The translations under genes and the position numbers were made by a program. Below the pieces are notes generated by a model. The model searched no databases and was not told where the DNA came from. It saw only the letters and a list, made by a program, of their open reading frames with translations. This document shows positions 41,760 through 53,100 of a stretch of DNA of 64,000 nucleotides, in pieces; the first letter of the stretch is position 1, and every line of letters begins with the position of its first letter. The DNA lies in assembly GCA_018806915.1 (NCBI GenBank), contig JAGKQI010000035.1:124001-188000 (forward strand), written 5' to 3'. Source of the stretch: Phytophthora colocasiae (lineage: Eukaryota > Oomycota > Peronosporomycetes > Peronosporales > Peronosporaceae).

Positions 41760-43677
41760 TTATTGATATGTCGATAATGATTCAGCGCAGACAAACCGGA
41801 GAATGTTGAAGGCAGCGTTGACATCTCTCCCCGCCACGTGATCACAATAGGGGCAATGAAAGGCATCTCTGCTTCCGAGTTTGAGGTGGAGTCTGGAGCA
41901 CCGCCTACATGTCTGACTCGTGTACATCTCCGAGCAGATGACAAGGCTTTCCCCCATCAACTCGCACTTGGCCTTGAGAAGCTGCCGGAATTGGAAATGC
42001 TTGAGGACCAGCAGCAACCGGTTGAAGGTGTGGTTCCGAGCACTTCTCTTCACCATATCCTTTGAACTGAAGACAGGAAGGATGATAACGTCGTACTTCT
42101 CCGTCAGGTAAGCTGCTGTCTGGTAATGCAGCTCCTTCACGGCGTTTTTCACTTTTGCCGTAGCGCAGTGGAATGCACGCTTGGCTCTCGCGGACGCCAC
42201 TGTCGCCCGGACCGATGTCCCCTGAAGTTTTTAAGGAGTGCCATCTCCCTTTGGGCATCGATGATCCTGGATCGATACCCGTCTAGATGCTCTCTCGTTC
42301 CACGGCCGACGTGAAGTACATTTCCATTTAGATCCACTCCAGTCATGAACGCCTTAACCCCTGGGTCCAGTGCGATCACTTTGCCGTGATAGGAGTACTC
42401 ATTCGGGCAGTACGCTTGCGGAATCACGGCGTACCAGAAGCCGTTCGTGTTGGTGATCTGGATCTCGTTGGTGATAACGAGGCCTAGATCGCAGCGGATC
42501 GGGATACCCGTCAGCTTCGAGATGGATAGTAAAGCTCGCTGACCCTTCCTGTGTTGAATCGACGCTAGTGATGCATCCTCACAAAATGTAAAGTAGCGTC
42601 CGTCCGTCTTTCGACTCTTGATCGAACTTTGAACTTCTTGATGTTCCCAGTAGACAGGTTGCTAAACGCGCTCTTCACACTGGCTCTCAAACTTGCGCAG
42701 CGCATTGAACGGAGAGCTCTTTGGCGTTTCAAAAGCCCATTGCGGTGGCGGCCCCATCCCTTGGGATACACGAGCTGTTTATTCGAAACTTGGGTTACAT
42801 GGAGGTCTCTCAGAGTGGCTGCTTTGGACACGTTTGTCGCTTGGAAGTGTGCCACCGCTTGATTGTAGGTCCAGCGACACGTCCCCATATAGCGTATGAG
42901 CTGTTGGCGCTGTTTGGTAGTAGGGAAAAGTCGGTATTTGCGCATGCGTGTTACCAGAAGTTTGTCCTGGGCTTTCAGCTCTCCTCGTATGGCCGAAGCA
43001 GCCTCGATGTCGTCTGCATGGTCCGTTGCGTTGCATTTGGTAGTTGGATTCAAACGCGACTCGTTTGTTCTCATGCTTTTCGCGATCGCACGGCACCTTG
43101 CAGTATTGTCAAAGTTTTCTAAGGCGAACAAGGACTACGTCTGCTGATCGGTGTTCTGTTGTTTCAGGAACGCGAACCACGGTTTCGGCTCCAAAATGTC
43201 CTCCGCAGGTAGTAAATCGTTTAGCCTCTGCGAATCAAAGAAGTCATCCAGACGGTCGATACGGTCGGTCGGGACTTTGGCAAAGAGCGGTCTAAATTCT
43301 CGCACATGACCGAGAAGCACGTGATCTGCAACACGACCAAGCAGTTCATCAACGCGACAGTTCATCTTGCGTATCTGCAGTGCCCGCGCCTCTGGGTCTG
43401 TTTCATCCTTTTTGTCCTCTTGGGTGTACACCTTCAATTCGTCTAACGTATTCTCGAGGTCGCCTACGCGCACTTGTTGCATGATATCGCGGATGTGTCG
43501 GCGCAGGTCTAACCAGCCAGCTCTGCGTCGCGGAAGCTTGCGTGGTAGAGCATCTAGCGTGTCACCCTTCGGCCGAGGTCGGCGGGTGAGTGCTTGACTC
43601 TCTTTATCGGGAGAACTGCACTCAGGACAAGCTTCGTCGGGAGGGCGGTGGCAGGTACTTGAGGGTGGTGATCCCAT
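41760..43677 (-). pseudogene. Fanzor2-type (TnpB-like) RNA-guided nuclease relic
   Basis: From 43677 an N-terminal extension of about 180 residues of unknown fold leads to an in-frame TAG at 43135. Beyond it comes the TnpB-type start RMRKYRLFPTTKQRQQLIRY and MGTCRWTYNQAVAHF, then WGRHRNGLLKRQ. A 1-bp loss near 42621 shifts frame before SRKTDGRYFTF. RuvC-I is KVIALDPGVKAFMTGVD (Asp near 42366). Another shift occurs near 42200, then KYDVIILPVFSSKDMV, SEMYTSQTCRRC, the second zinc pair CPYC and RuvC-III GRDVNAAFNIL (Asp near 41824). The usual RuvC-II Glu is absent from IILPVF; a Glu in SEMYTSQTC is the likely relocated residue. Known role of the family: element-encoded, RNA-guided DNA cutting. 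Confidence 0.88.
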
Positions 43678-44103
43678 GGAGGAGAATTGCAGACTGAGAG
43701 ATCGTCGAGTCCATCTTTTAGAACCCACTAACGTTAAAGAATCCTTCACTCTCTTTTTTTTTGGAAAAAAAAGGATTGATTCTTACGCTTGCAGTTCCCT
43801 CCCCAATTTCTTGGCTGTCGGTCGATCCATCGGGTTCAAAAACCAATCCGACCCGACCCATTCCAACTGAAACCCATTAAGATCCTGAATGAAGTACATT
43901 ACGGCCAAGTTCCAGTCCAGAATCGAGTCTTTGACGGAGTTTATAGGGGATTCTCTTCCTGGATAAATTGCGGTCTTTCTGAAGGATCCTCCAAACGTAC
44001 TTGGGTCCCGAATCGGAGCCCAATTCGTACGCTTCTCGAGGAGGAACAGGACGGGAGGATAGAGTCTGTGGTTTGCAAGTGTCTTACATGTAAGATCATG
44101 TAT
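43678..44103. other. Spacer between Fanzor2 and Helitron A
   Basis: Contains a snap-back of T and A runs flanked by AAGAATCC/GGATT (43736-43782) and a minus-strand reading frame (about 44100-43783, e.g. LNGFQLEWVGSDWFLNPMDR) that I do not recognise. It may be an upstream exon of the Fanzor2 locus or another element. Confidence 0.35.
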
Positions 44104-44348
44104 ATTGCGTACCGGACCAAAGGCTCCGGGTTTGTAGTTCGAATCTGTATGAAATTTATTATGGAGAAAGATGTGAACGATTATGGCTAAGTTGTTTTTC
44201 GTCAGGTAGGACGCTTGAAAGTGGTTTTGGCCACGGCACAGACGTATGAAGGATGGTACGTAGCGTAATGATTGTGTGTACATAGTGAAATAAGTGTTTG
44301 AATGAGTGGGTTACTGGCATGTGCGATCATTCAAATGCAATAGTTGCT

Positions 44349-45129
44349 TCATGGTGGCGTAATTACGTTGATGAGGTGAAGCTTGGTGTCGAGCTGACAG
44401 CAGTCGCGGTAGACGCGCAACTTGGTGGGTGCGAACGAGATGATCGTTCCTGGTTGCGGGAGCATTGGATTGTCAGCGTTGATGTCGTAGAGCGACACCG
44501 TAAGCAGGTACTGGTTGGCTTCGAACGGGTCATCCTGTTGTGCCTCTTGAAATATCTAGAGAGCGTGCAAAACGTTATGGTGAGTGCATGTACATGAGCT
44601 GAAGGGAAGGGTTGTAGTGAGCCGCTAGCAACGCAAAATTACCGCTACTTGTTCGTCCAGCGGCACGGACGCTCGCTGTTCGCCAAGGTAGATGCGGAGG
44701 TAACGCGTTGTATTATTCACTTGATCGTTGCGCATCCATAAGACTCGTCCTTGAACTCGCACAGAGGCTCGGGTGTTAGGGTCATCCATGTCATTGTTCG
44801 TGATGAAGTCGCGTAAATCTAGGTGAAATCATATATGTTAGAACATAAAAACAAATTTGAAACAAGGAGGTACCTTCGATGGTGTCAAAGAAACGGCGTT
44901 TGTGTTGCTCCATCGATTTTTTGAGTTTCTTAACTGGCGAGACGTACTCGGTAGGCAGTGACTTCGTAGCAGTGCGCTCATGTTTGGGCGCTGGACGCGG
45001 TGGAGACAATAAGGGAGAAGATGACTTGCCCAGGAGCGAGACGTTTGTCGATGTAGGCATGTACGTTGAGGAGGATGGCGGTGTCGGCTCATCAACTTGC
45101 TGTAGCTTTGCGTGTTTCTTGGGAGGCAT
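44349..45129 (-). CDS. Helitron accessory protein with OB-fold-like features (copy A)
   Basis: Three exons (45129-44874, about 44818-44644, 44555-44349) joined by two short GT-AG introns give about 230 aa. The Lys-rich N-terminus (MPPKKHAKLQQ) and SPVKKLKKSMEQHKRR suggest nuclear, nucleic-acid contact. The middle and end (VRVQGRVLWMRNDQVNNTTR, YLLTVSLYDINADNPML, GTIISFAPTKLRVYRDCCQL) read like strands of an OB fold, as in the RPA-type single-strand binding proteins that many Helitrons carry, but this is inference. All three tandem copies keep the gene, including diverged copy B, which argues for selection. Confidence 0.6.
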
Positions 45130-45448
45130 GGATAGCAGGATAATGCTGGCGTTATGAGAAGCGGAGTGTTGGACTGCCGAGCAAAATGGAAAATGTGGTG
45201 TTAAGTTTGTTGGTCATGAATACCGCCGTTAGTTGGGCGAGGAGAAGTTCGCTCTCGTTCTTCGTTCTGAGAAGTAGTGTTCAAGCGCCATTTCCCTGAG
45301 ACCTCGTCGCGCTAGTGATATGGTTAAAACTATGTATGAATCGCCCTGTTGCTTCAAGAAAGACGAGACGTGGGGAAATGCGGGACAGGGTGCGGTGCGT
45401 GCTGCATGAGCTGATCTTTCCATGATGAATTGGTGCCGGCCAATATCC

Positions 45449-46551
45449 ATGGTCGATCCGACTGGTGTTGTGCATGCGTCGTGTATGATGGCTAGTTCGG
45501 TTGAGGAAGCGTTTGAGGCGGTTCGGATAGTGGAAGCGAATGTGGCAGTCGGCGGCAAGTGGCTTGAAGCGCAACAGGTAAGCGAAAATGTACGCCGTTG
45601 CCGTACCGTTCCCACTCCAGTTGCTGATTGTTTTAGTTGGTTTGCGTGTGTTAATGTACTGAATAAACCTCTAAGGGCGAAATCCAGATCTGTGGTTGTA
45701 CAATTGATGACCAGACCAGGCAGGGTTGTGGGGAAGGCTGTATTAATCGTGCCGTACGTGGTCGTAGACAGTAGATACATGGCAAGTGAGGGTGCTAAGG
45801 ACATGGTTGTGGTAGATGCGCTACGAATGCGCAGTCGAGAGCTGTCCGTGCGGAATATTGTGCACAAACCGGCAGCTGCAAATGGGGTCTTTCGTCGCGA
45901 CCGCAGTGGTAGACTGTGGTCGAAAGGGGGTTGGGCTGCTGGCGATGGAGATCATACACGCTGGCCAGTACGTAGGCGAGTACGTAGGAGAGGTGCTAAA
46001 CAACCATGACGCCATGATACGCTATGAGGTAGGGTGGTTGCCAGAATGTGCGTTTGCATCCTGTGGTACTAAGGCTGTGTTCACATTCCAGTCTTATCGA
46101 AGCTCTAAGCGCCACTACATGCTACGTGTGAGCGCGCAAAACGTCATTGACGCCACTCGCTTTGGGGGTCGAACACGTTTTGTAAATCATTCGTGTGATC
46201 CTAACTGCGCGTTTGAGAAGTGGAACGTCCGTGGCCTCGAGCGATGTGGACTATTTGCCATTCGTGACGTGCAAGCGGGAGAAGAGTTGACACTCGACTA
46301 TCAGTTCCAGCATGTCGAAAGTGAGGTGAGATGTGGAGAGTGTTGTTTGTGTATGTGTTCGTAGTGTTCACTTTGAACGTGCTTATGTGATTGTTGATGG
46401 CGAGCAGCTAGTCGTTGAGTGTTTGTGCGGTTCTCGCAATTGCAGAGGCGTGATAAGTTGGGAGAAACACAAGCGGAAGCTCTCTGAGCACGGAGCAAGA
46501 AAAAAGAGAGTCGTTCAGCTCACCATTGACCAGTTTCTCGTAAGCAGTTGA
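45449..46551 (+). CDS. SET-domain histone methyltransferase (AWS-SET-post-SET), Helitron-borne
   Basis: Exons 45449-45577, 45688-45753, 45816-46325 and 46408-46551, all phase 0 with GT-AG introns, give 282 aa. AWS: ICGCTIDD...GCGEGCINRA and CAVESCPCGILCTNRQLQ. SET: GRKGVGLLAMEIIHAGQYVG then EYVGEVL, RFVNHSCDPNC (cofactor and zinc), GEELTLDYQF (catalytic Tyr). Post-SET: CLCGSRNCRG. All catalytic and zinc residues I can check are present. This is the architecture of SET2/ASH1-type H3K36 methyltransferases. It lies between the accessory gene (divergent) and RepHel (same strand) inside the element and is duplicated with it in copy C, so it belongs to the Helitron. Acceptor choice for exon 2 is inferred. 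Confidence 0.88.
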
Positions 46552-47154
46552 ACATGTCGGTGAATATGAGTGGTTCTGGCATACGACAGCAATGCTAAGG
46601 ATGTAGTTATGCTGTTGGAAGCCAGGTGCGTCACGCCGGGTAATTGACTTCATCAGTACAGTTATGGTTATCGAAAGCGAGCGCCTCCACCTTTGCCAAG
46701 CTGTTTGCGTGCGATGGAGAATTCGATGAAGAATTCACTCTTAGCGGTTGTCAGAGTTGACCAAGGCAGTGAAGATACAGCACGTAATGTTTTGCATCAA
46801 TATGCTCTGATATAAGAAGAACTGAGGGGCACCGTGCGTTGCCGTAGAACTTGCGGTTGATACCATGCACATAGTTCTTATTCGAAGGAGGGTGAAGCTC
46901 ATGTCCAATCGTATCATCCGGTTAATTATGCACTCTCGACGGCATCGCTCGCTGGGACCGTGCCACTGCACTTAATGATAGTCAGACAGTGGGTTGGGTT
47001 ATCGTTTCTGTTGTCATACTACAACGTGCCATTAGCTCTTTATGGTAGTCGGACGGTAAGCTCACGTTTGTGTTGTCGTTTTCAAAGTATTACCACCAAT
47101 GATTTGATGTCTGCACTGCTTCAGTTACTCTCGCTCAAGACATAGAGCGTTTCC
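46552..47154. other. Spacer between SET gene and RepHel
   Basis: No coding region supported; presumably the RepHel promoter and leader. Conserved almost exactly in copy C (59122-59725). Confidence 0.6.
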
Positions 47155-50100
47155 ATGCCTTTGACGGCCGACGAAAGGCGGGAGCGGAATCGGTTGTCAG
47201 CTCGACGCCGACGTGGTCGAGAGACGCCGGCTGCAAGTGATGATAGGCGTCGTCGTGATCGGGAGAGTCATCATCGCCGTCGAGTAGCGTCTGCGGCAGG
47301 AACAGAGCGCGCGGTGAATACTACACTTCCAACTTCATCATCATCTACACCGGCATGTGGTCAGACAAGTCAGTCAGTCATTGGACGGTGCTTTGAGAAC
47401 CATTGTGCCTGGGGCGACATCGAAATTCCAAGGTTGTATCCCGTGTCGGTTGAGGCGAAGAGCAATGTACTGCAGCGTCTGCGGTTAGCGCTTGGCGCAC
47501 ATGGACTCGATGAGACCGTGTGTGCGGTTTGTGACCGTAATGTGCTGTGGAAATCAATTCATCTCGTGGACGTTACCGATCGTGACCGCATTGACAACAT
47601 GCACTCGCTACTCGTAAGCGATGGTGAAGGCTTGCCACTGGAACTTATAGTCGAGTATGACAGCTCTGAGCTGCACTCGTGTCTGAGCGGCATGTTATTG
47701 TCAAGAAGGGGGATACATGAGGATGGGTACGTGCAAGTCTGTGAAGAGTGCAACAACAGCTTGTTGAAGCAAACGGTGCCGAAGTTTGCGATCAAGAATG
47801 GATTTGCAATTGGGACGCTGCCGATACGATTCATGGACGTCACGTTGCCTGAACGATTGATTACTCAGCCCGTGTCAGTCGTCTGTGTGACCCGTGTTAT
47901 GCGCGGCGGTGCACACCGCGCGATACGATCACACTGCCTAGCGTTTGACGCTTCGCCAGGGCCGGCCGCGACGCTGCTACCGATTTCTCTTGGTTCTATG
48001 GGGACATATCGTGTTGTGCTTGCTGGGCCATTTACCACCGAACAGCAAGCGCGCGTACGTGAAATGCACCGCGTGCGTCGCGAAGTCGTCGATGATTTGC
48101 TTGCGTTCTACAAGCTTCACAACCCGCTGTACGCATCCATTTCCGTTGGGAACAGCTCTGATTTCAGGGCCGATGCGATTGCTCAGAATTTGATATTTGA
48201 GGCTATTGATGCCGTCACCGAAGTTGATGACATTGACGCGGAGCAGGATCGCGTCGGCGGTGTAACCGATGCCGATACGTCCAATGCAGAGACCAACGTA
48301 GTCGAACATCGAGTCGTCTTTGTGGCAGACGATCGCGAAGTCGCTACTCAGGACCTACCTGCGGTGGCCGGACACGAAACACAGGCATCTCCCGAACCGC
48401 ACTTCTTAGTGCGCCATTCGACTCACTTCGCGAAAAAGAACAATGTGCTGTTCGCACGGATGTGGCCGCATCTCTTCCCATACGGAAGAGGCCATCCAGG
48501 GGAGAAGCGCCACGTTCCGGTGTCCCTGGAAGCGTGCGTCCGGTATTACAGCATGCTGAGTTCACGTAAGTTTGCAGAAGATGAGCTGTTCGTCCTTGCA
48601 AGCTTCGACTACTTGTCAGTGCAGAAGATGTACACTCAAGTAGGGATCAAGTGCCAGCGGAATCCTGAGCTTTTTGAGTCGTACAACAATATTTCGGAGG
48701 AGGCGCTGGTACAAGCACTGAAGGAGAAAGAGCTTCAACGCCAAGGTCGCACCACATCGGCAAGAAGTAGTGACTCGAACGCGACCGCCTTTCTCCGAAC
48801 GGTTGAACTAAGCGGCAGCTCGATGTGGGGGAGCGACGGCGAGCGGGCACAATGTCGACGCCGGGCGTTCGCGTATCAAACGCGATTTGGGCAACCAGCT
48901 CTCTTTGTGACTCTTACACCCAATGTAGCGGACTCGTTTGTGATGGCGCAGTACTGTGGTATCACCTCCGTTGATACGCTGTTTGATGCCCCGTTGTCTG
49001 CACCACCAGAACGGTCGACTCTCCATAGTGCCGCCATGCGCAATGACATGGCGTCTGCTAGACTCTTCGTACGAAACATTGACGCCTTCATTGAGCACGT
49101 GCTTGGTGTGCCCCCGAAGCACATGAAAGGCAAGCCATTCGATGGGCTGTTTGGACCGGTGCGAGCCTACTTTGGCATGGTCGAAACCCAAGGCGGTGGA
49201 ACGCTTCACGCGCACTTCTTGGTATGGCTGGAAAACGCACCACCAAACAGTGAAGCTTTTGACCGAGCGGTAACATTATACGGCGACCACTACTATCGTG
49301 CTATTGAGGCGTTCACTGACAGCGTTGTGGCAACGTCGATGCCGTTGAAAGTTGCAGATTCGTCGTGTGTCTTCTGTGGGCACTCATACGCTGATCTGCA
49401 GCAGCTCCAAATACCCCCCGTAGCATATGAGGATCCTAATAGGCAGAGCGATCGAGTTCGTGGCGAGCCGCAGCTCGTTCAGTGCGCTGGATGCGGCACA
49501 GAATTGAGCTCGCAACATGTTATTCGACGCGTCTTGCTCGACAACCGACCGGCGTTGTGGCCGGCACTGATGCGACCGTACTCCTCGGACGAATTGAAAT
49601 CAGCTGTGCAGTTAGAGACGCACTGTCGGGGCGGAACCACAGCAGCGAAGGCGGCCATTTATTACCGCGATCTACACTTATTCAAAGAGGCAGATCCAAG
49701 CAGTAGTGACGTCTATGGCGAGTATCTGCAAGACCTGAACCGATCTCCGTGTCGACAAGAGCGACGAGAAGATGACGCATTTCGCAATGATGGTGTCACT
49801 CGAGCATTGGTAATGATGCCTCCGTCAGTTGACGATAAACGGTTTGCACCACGCATTGTTGTGTTCGTGGTGTCAATGCTCGTCTTCATGTTCAATCTTC
49901 ATTGGTGGTCACATGCGGGAAGCTGCTTCAAAAGGAGCCGTGCATCGTTGCCCGGTCGTTGTCGCTACGGTTTTCCACGGGATCGAGCTCCGCATACGTC
50001 GTGCTCAAGCGACGGCGTCACTCTCATGAGGCGAGCACCATTTGAGTTCATCAACGGCTTCAATCGCGAGATGATGTTGGCATTTAAGTGCAACCACGAC

Positions 50101-53100
50101 ATCCAGGTCATGATCGGCGGACTGGGTGCTTTGCTGCGAATCTACTATGCCACAAAGTACGTAACCAAGATGCAGGAACATGTCGACTCAATTACAGCCG
50201 TTGCCCTTGCTGCATTCCAGCGTCGCCAGTTGCGAGAAGCGCGCGATGAAGAAGCGACGCCGTCGAACCACGCTGCAATTGGGCGCAAGCGCGTAGCATC
50301 TCTATTATACGCGATCACGAACCGTCGTGAGATCGCTGGACCTCTTGCTGCCTTGTACTTGCTCCGAGGATCATGTGCATTCATGAGCACGCCGTGTGCC
50401 ACGCTTCCACTACGAGCGGTGCTAGGCGAACTTGTTGATCGCTCGTCAGAAATGTGCGACCTTGTCCAGTTACGAGAGCACGGTGGATCTGGTGTCAGAT
50501 TTCGAGCGGCATCGTTTCTAGACGACTATTTGTTTCGGCCGTCGACCTTAGACCCACTCAGTCTATACGAGTTCGTGGCAAAGCATTTCCGTCGGAATCG
50601 ATCTGAGGCATCTGCAGAGCGCGCGCTTTTTCAACCAGATCACCCTCTCTTCGACTCACACCGTGTTGGCACGCACATCAATGAAGTTGTTCCTGTAGTC
50701 GTCGGAATGCGCATGCCCTTCGTAGACTCCGAAACTCCCTACGAGTACATCGTTAAGCGAAGCAAGTGCGCACTTGTGCTGTTTAAGCCGTTCCGCACCA
50801 CTGCAGACCTTGTGGCGGGTGACCCGGCAAACGACGATACTTGGATCGAGGCTTACTCGCTGTGGGAACCCACGCGTTCGGGTTTCATACATGAGATGAT
50901 GGCTAATATGGACGACTACCACCGCGCTGCAAGGCAAGCAGAAGAGTGTCGTGGTGATCCAGGCGACGGTGCCGAAGTACATGACGGTTCTGGTAGTGAT
51001 GTCGACGATATCACCGGGACACACGAAGACGTGGATAACGCACTTGATCACGCTGTGGTCTGCGAAACGGCGAATCCTAAAGCTGCTGGAGCCGACGCTT
51101 TCTACCTTCATCTCTTCAACGACTGGGACGATGGCAGCACCGACCGACATGAGGATTCATCTTCCATTGACCCGAGTTTGCCAGTTTTCCCGAACGCAGG
51201 GCCGAGCATCGGGTTTCAGCACTTACTCGGGGCTGTGGCACACACCACGGCTGGAACTGCCCCATACATGCGTAGCAACAGCTCGCTGCCAGAGTTTTCG
51301 ATCGATGAGCTCCAGAGATTCGTCAGCGACACGTCGAACAACGAGACCGAATCGCAGCGATCGGATAATTTTCGCAAGGAACGGCCTACAGAGGTTATTG
51401 AGCTCCTAAGGAGCGCGCTCAAGGATGGCACTCAGTGGACACCACCAGCGCAGTCTTCCTCGAGCCCATCGCCACTGCGGGCATACTCGTCAATTGCCGA
51501 GGTCTCCCAAGCGTTCACGCTAAATCATCGGCAACACGTCGCATTCACTCGCATTGCAACGTCGCTTCTCCAGCGTTACCTCCATCAAGAGCTTGGTGGC
51601 ATCAAAGTCAACGATGGAACTGGTCGTGGCTCCCAAGGTAATGATCGTGTTCGCGCTGAACAACTGCTCATGTACCTTGGTGGTGCTGGTGGCACCGGTA
51701 AGAGTCGCGTAATCGACGCCATCCATGCATTCAGCGCATGTTGGCATCGCGATGATGCTGTCGAGAAGACTGCCCTGACAGGCAAAGCCGCGACGCTGAT
51801 TGGAGGGCGCACGCTCGCCAGCTTCATGATGCGGCTGAAGCACGCGGTCCGAAACAAGCACTTCATGCCACTTGACCTCCTCGTCATCGACGAGGTCTCC
51901 ATGATGTCCAAAGCTGAGTGGTTAAAGCTCGACAAGGCGCTTCGGCAGTACATGCAGCTTCCGACCGTGCCATTCGGCGGTGTGCACATGGTGCTTGTTG
52001 GAGACTTTTTGCAAATGCCACCAGTCAAAGCGGATCCAATCTTCGTGGACCCCGCCGAAAAACGAAAGCCAACAACGGTCGATGTGGAAGGATTCAATCT
52101 CTGGCGGCAGATCAACACTGTCATCATGCTAGACAAATCAGTGCGTTTCAAAAACGACCCAGAGTGGGGAGCTGGCTGTAGTCTCGCTCGGCTCGGCCAG
52201 TGGACACCCGAGTTCATCGACCTCGTCAATAGCAGGGTTCTCAAGTCTCCTCACCATTTCCAGCAGCAACAGCACGATCCGTCATCGCAATTGGATCTCC
52301 GAGACGAAATCACACCCGAAGCGGTCTTTGTTACGCCGGAGAATTCCACCCGATTGGCCATCAACAATGCCTTCGTAACCGAGACTGCGTCCATGCTACC
52401 CAGCAGCACGTTTCCTCTGCGGATTGTCGCTAACTTCAAGGGTGCTCTGAATGGCCTTAGCCAGAGCGATCTCCGCTATGTAATGGGCCTCTCGGACAAT
52501 CGATTTGGGCGCATGGCGCCGTATCTTGACCTTATTGAGGGTATGCCCGTTCAAGTTACTCAAAACGTTGCCACAACAAAAGGAATCGCCAATGGCACAC
52601 TTGGGACGCTCGAGTCTGTGCACTTTCCTGACGGTACCAGATTCCGCCTAGTGCAGGACGGTGCGACCAACACCGTTGTACAACTGCCGAGTCAAGCCCC
52701 AAACTACGCCATGCTCCGCATACCACGTCCTCGCTCCTCTGCCATTCGACCCGGTGTCAATCCAGACCTCTTCCCAGTGTTCTACACCACCGAAGCTTAC
52801 CGGAAGGTGACCATCCAGCTACCGAGAGCTCCAGACGGCAGCCCGCGCGCAATCACGGTCAAGCCCCAGCAGTTGCCATTTGTGTGTGCAGTGGGTTCGA
52901 CCGTGTACAAAGTACAAGGCGAGACTCTCAACTCGATGGTTGTCATGGATTGGCGCTCCAAGCACCACATCGTTAACAAGCCCCAGCAGACGTATCTGCT
53001 TGTGTCCCGCGTCACATCACGTCTTGCATTCATTGCGTTACATCCACTTACTAATGAGCTTGCAGCATGGTCTAAACCACCTCCAAGTGCACTCCATGAA

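Noticed and set aside
44120..44145. tRNA-like T-arm (GTAGTTCGAATCT) at the Helitron 5' end
   Set aside because: No acceptor stem, D-arm or anticodon arm around it in any of the three copies.
48344..49276. Several antisense ORFs over RepHel
   Set aside because: RepHel is a clear 2012-aa gene; these are frame shadows and recur only because copy C duplicates them.
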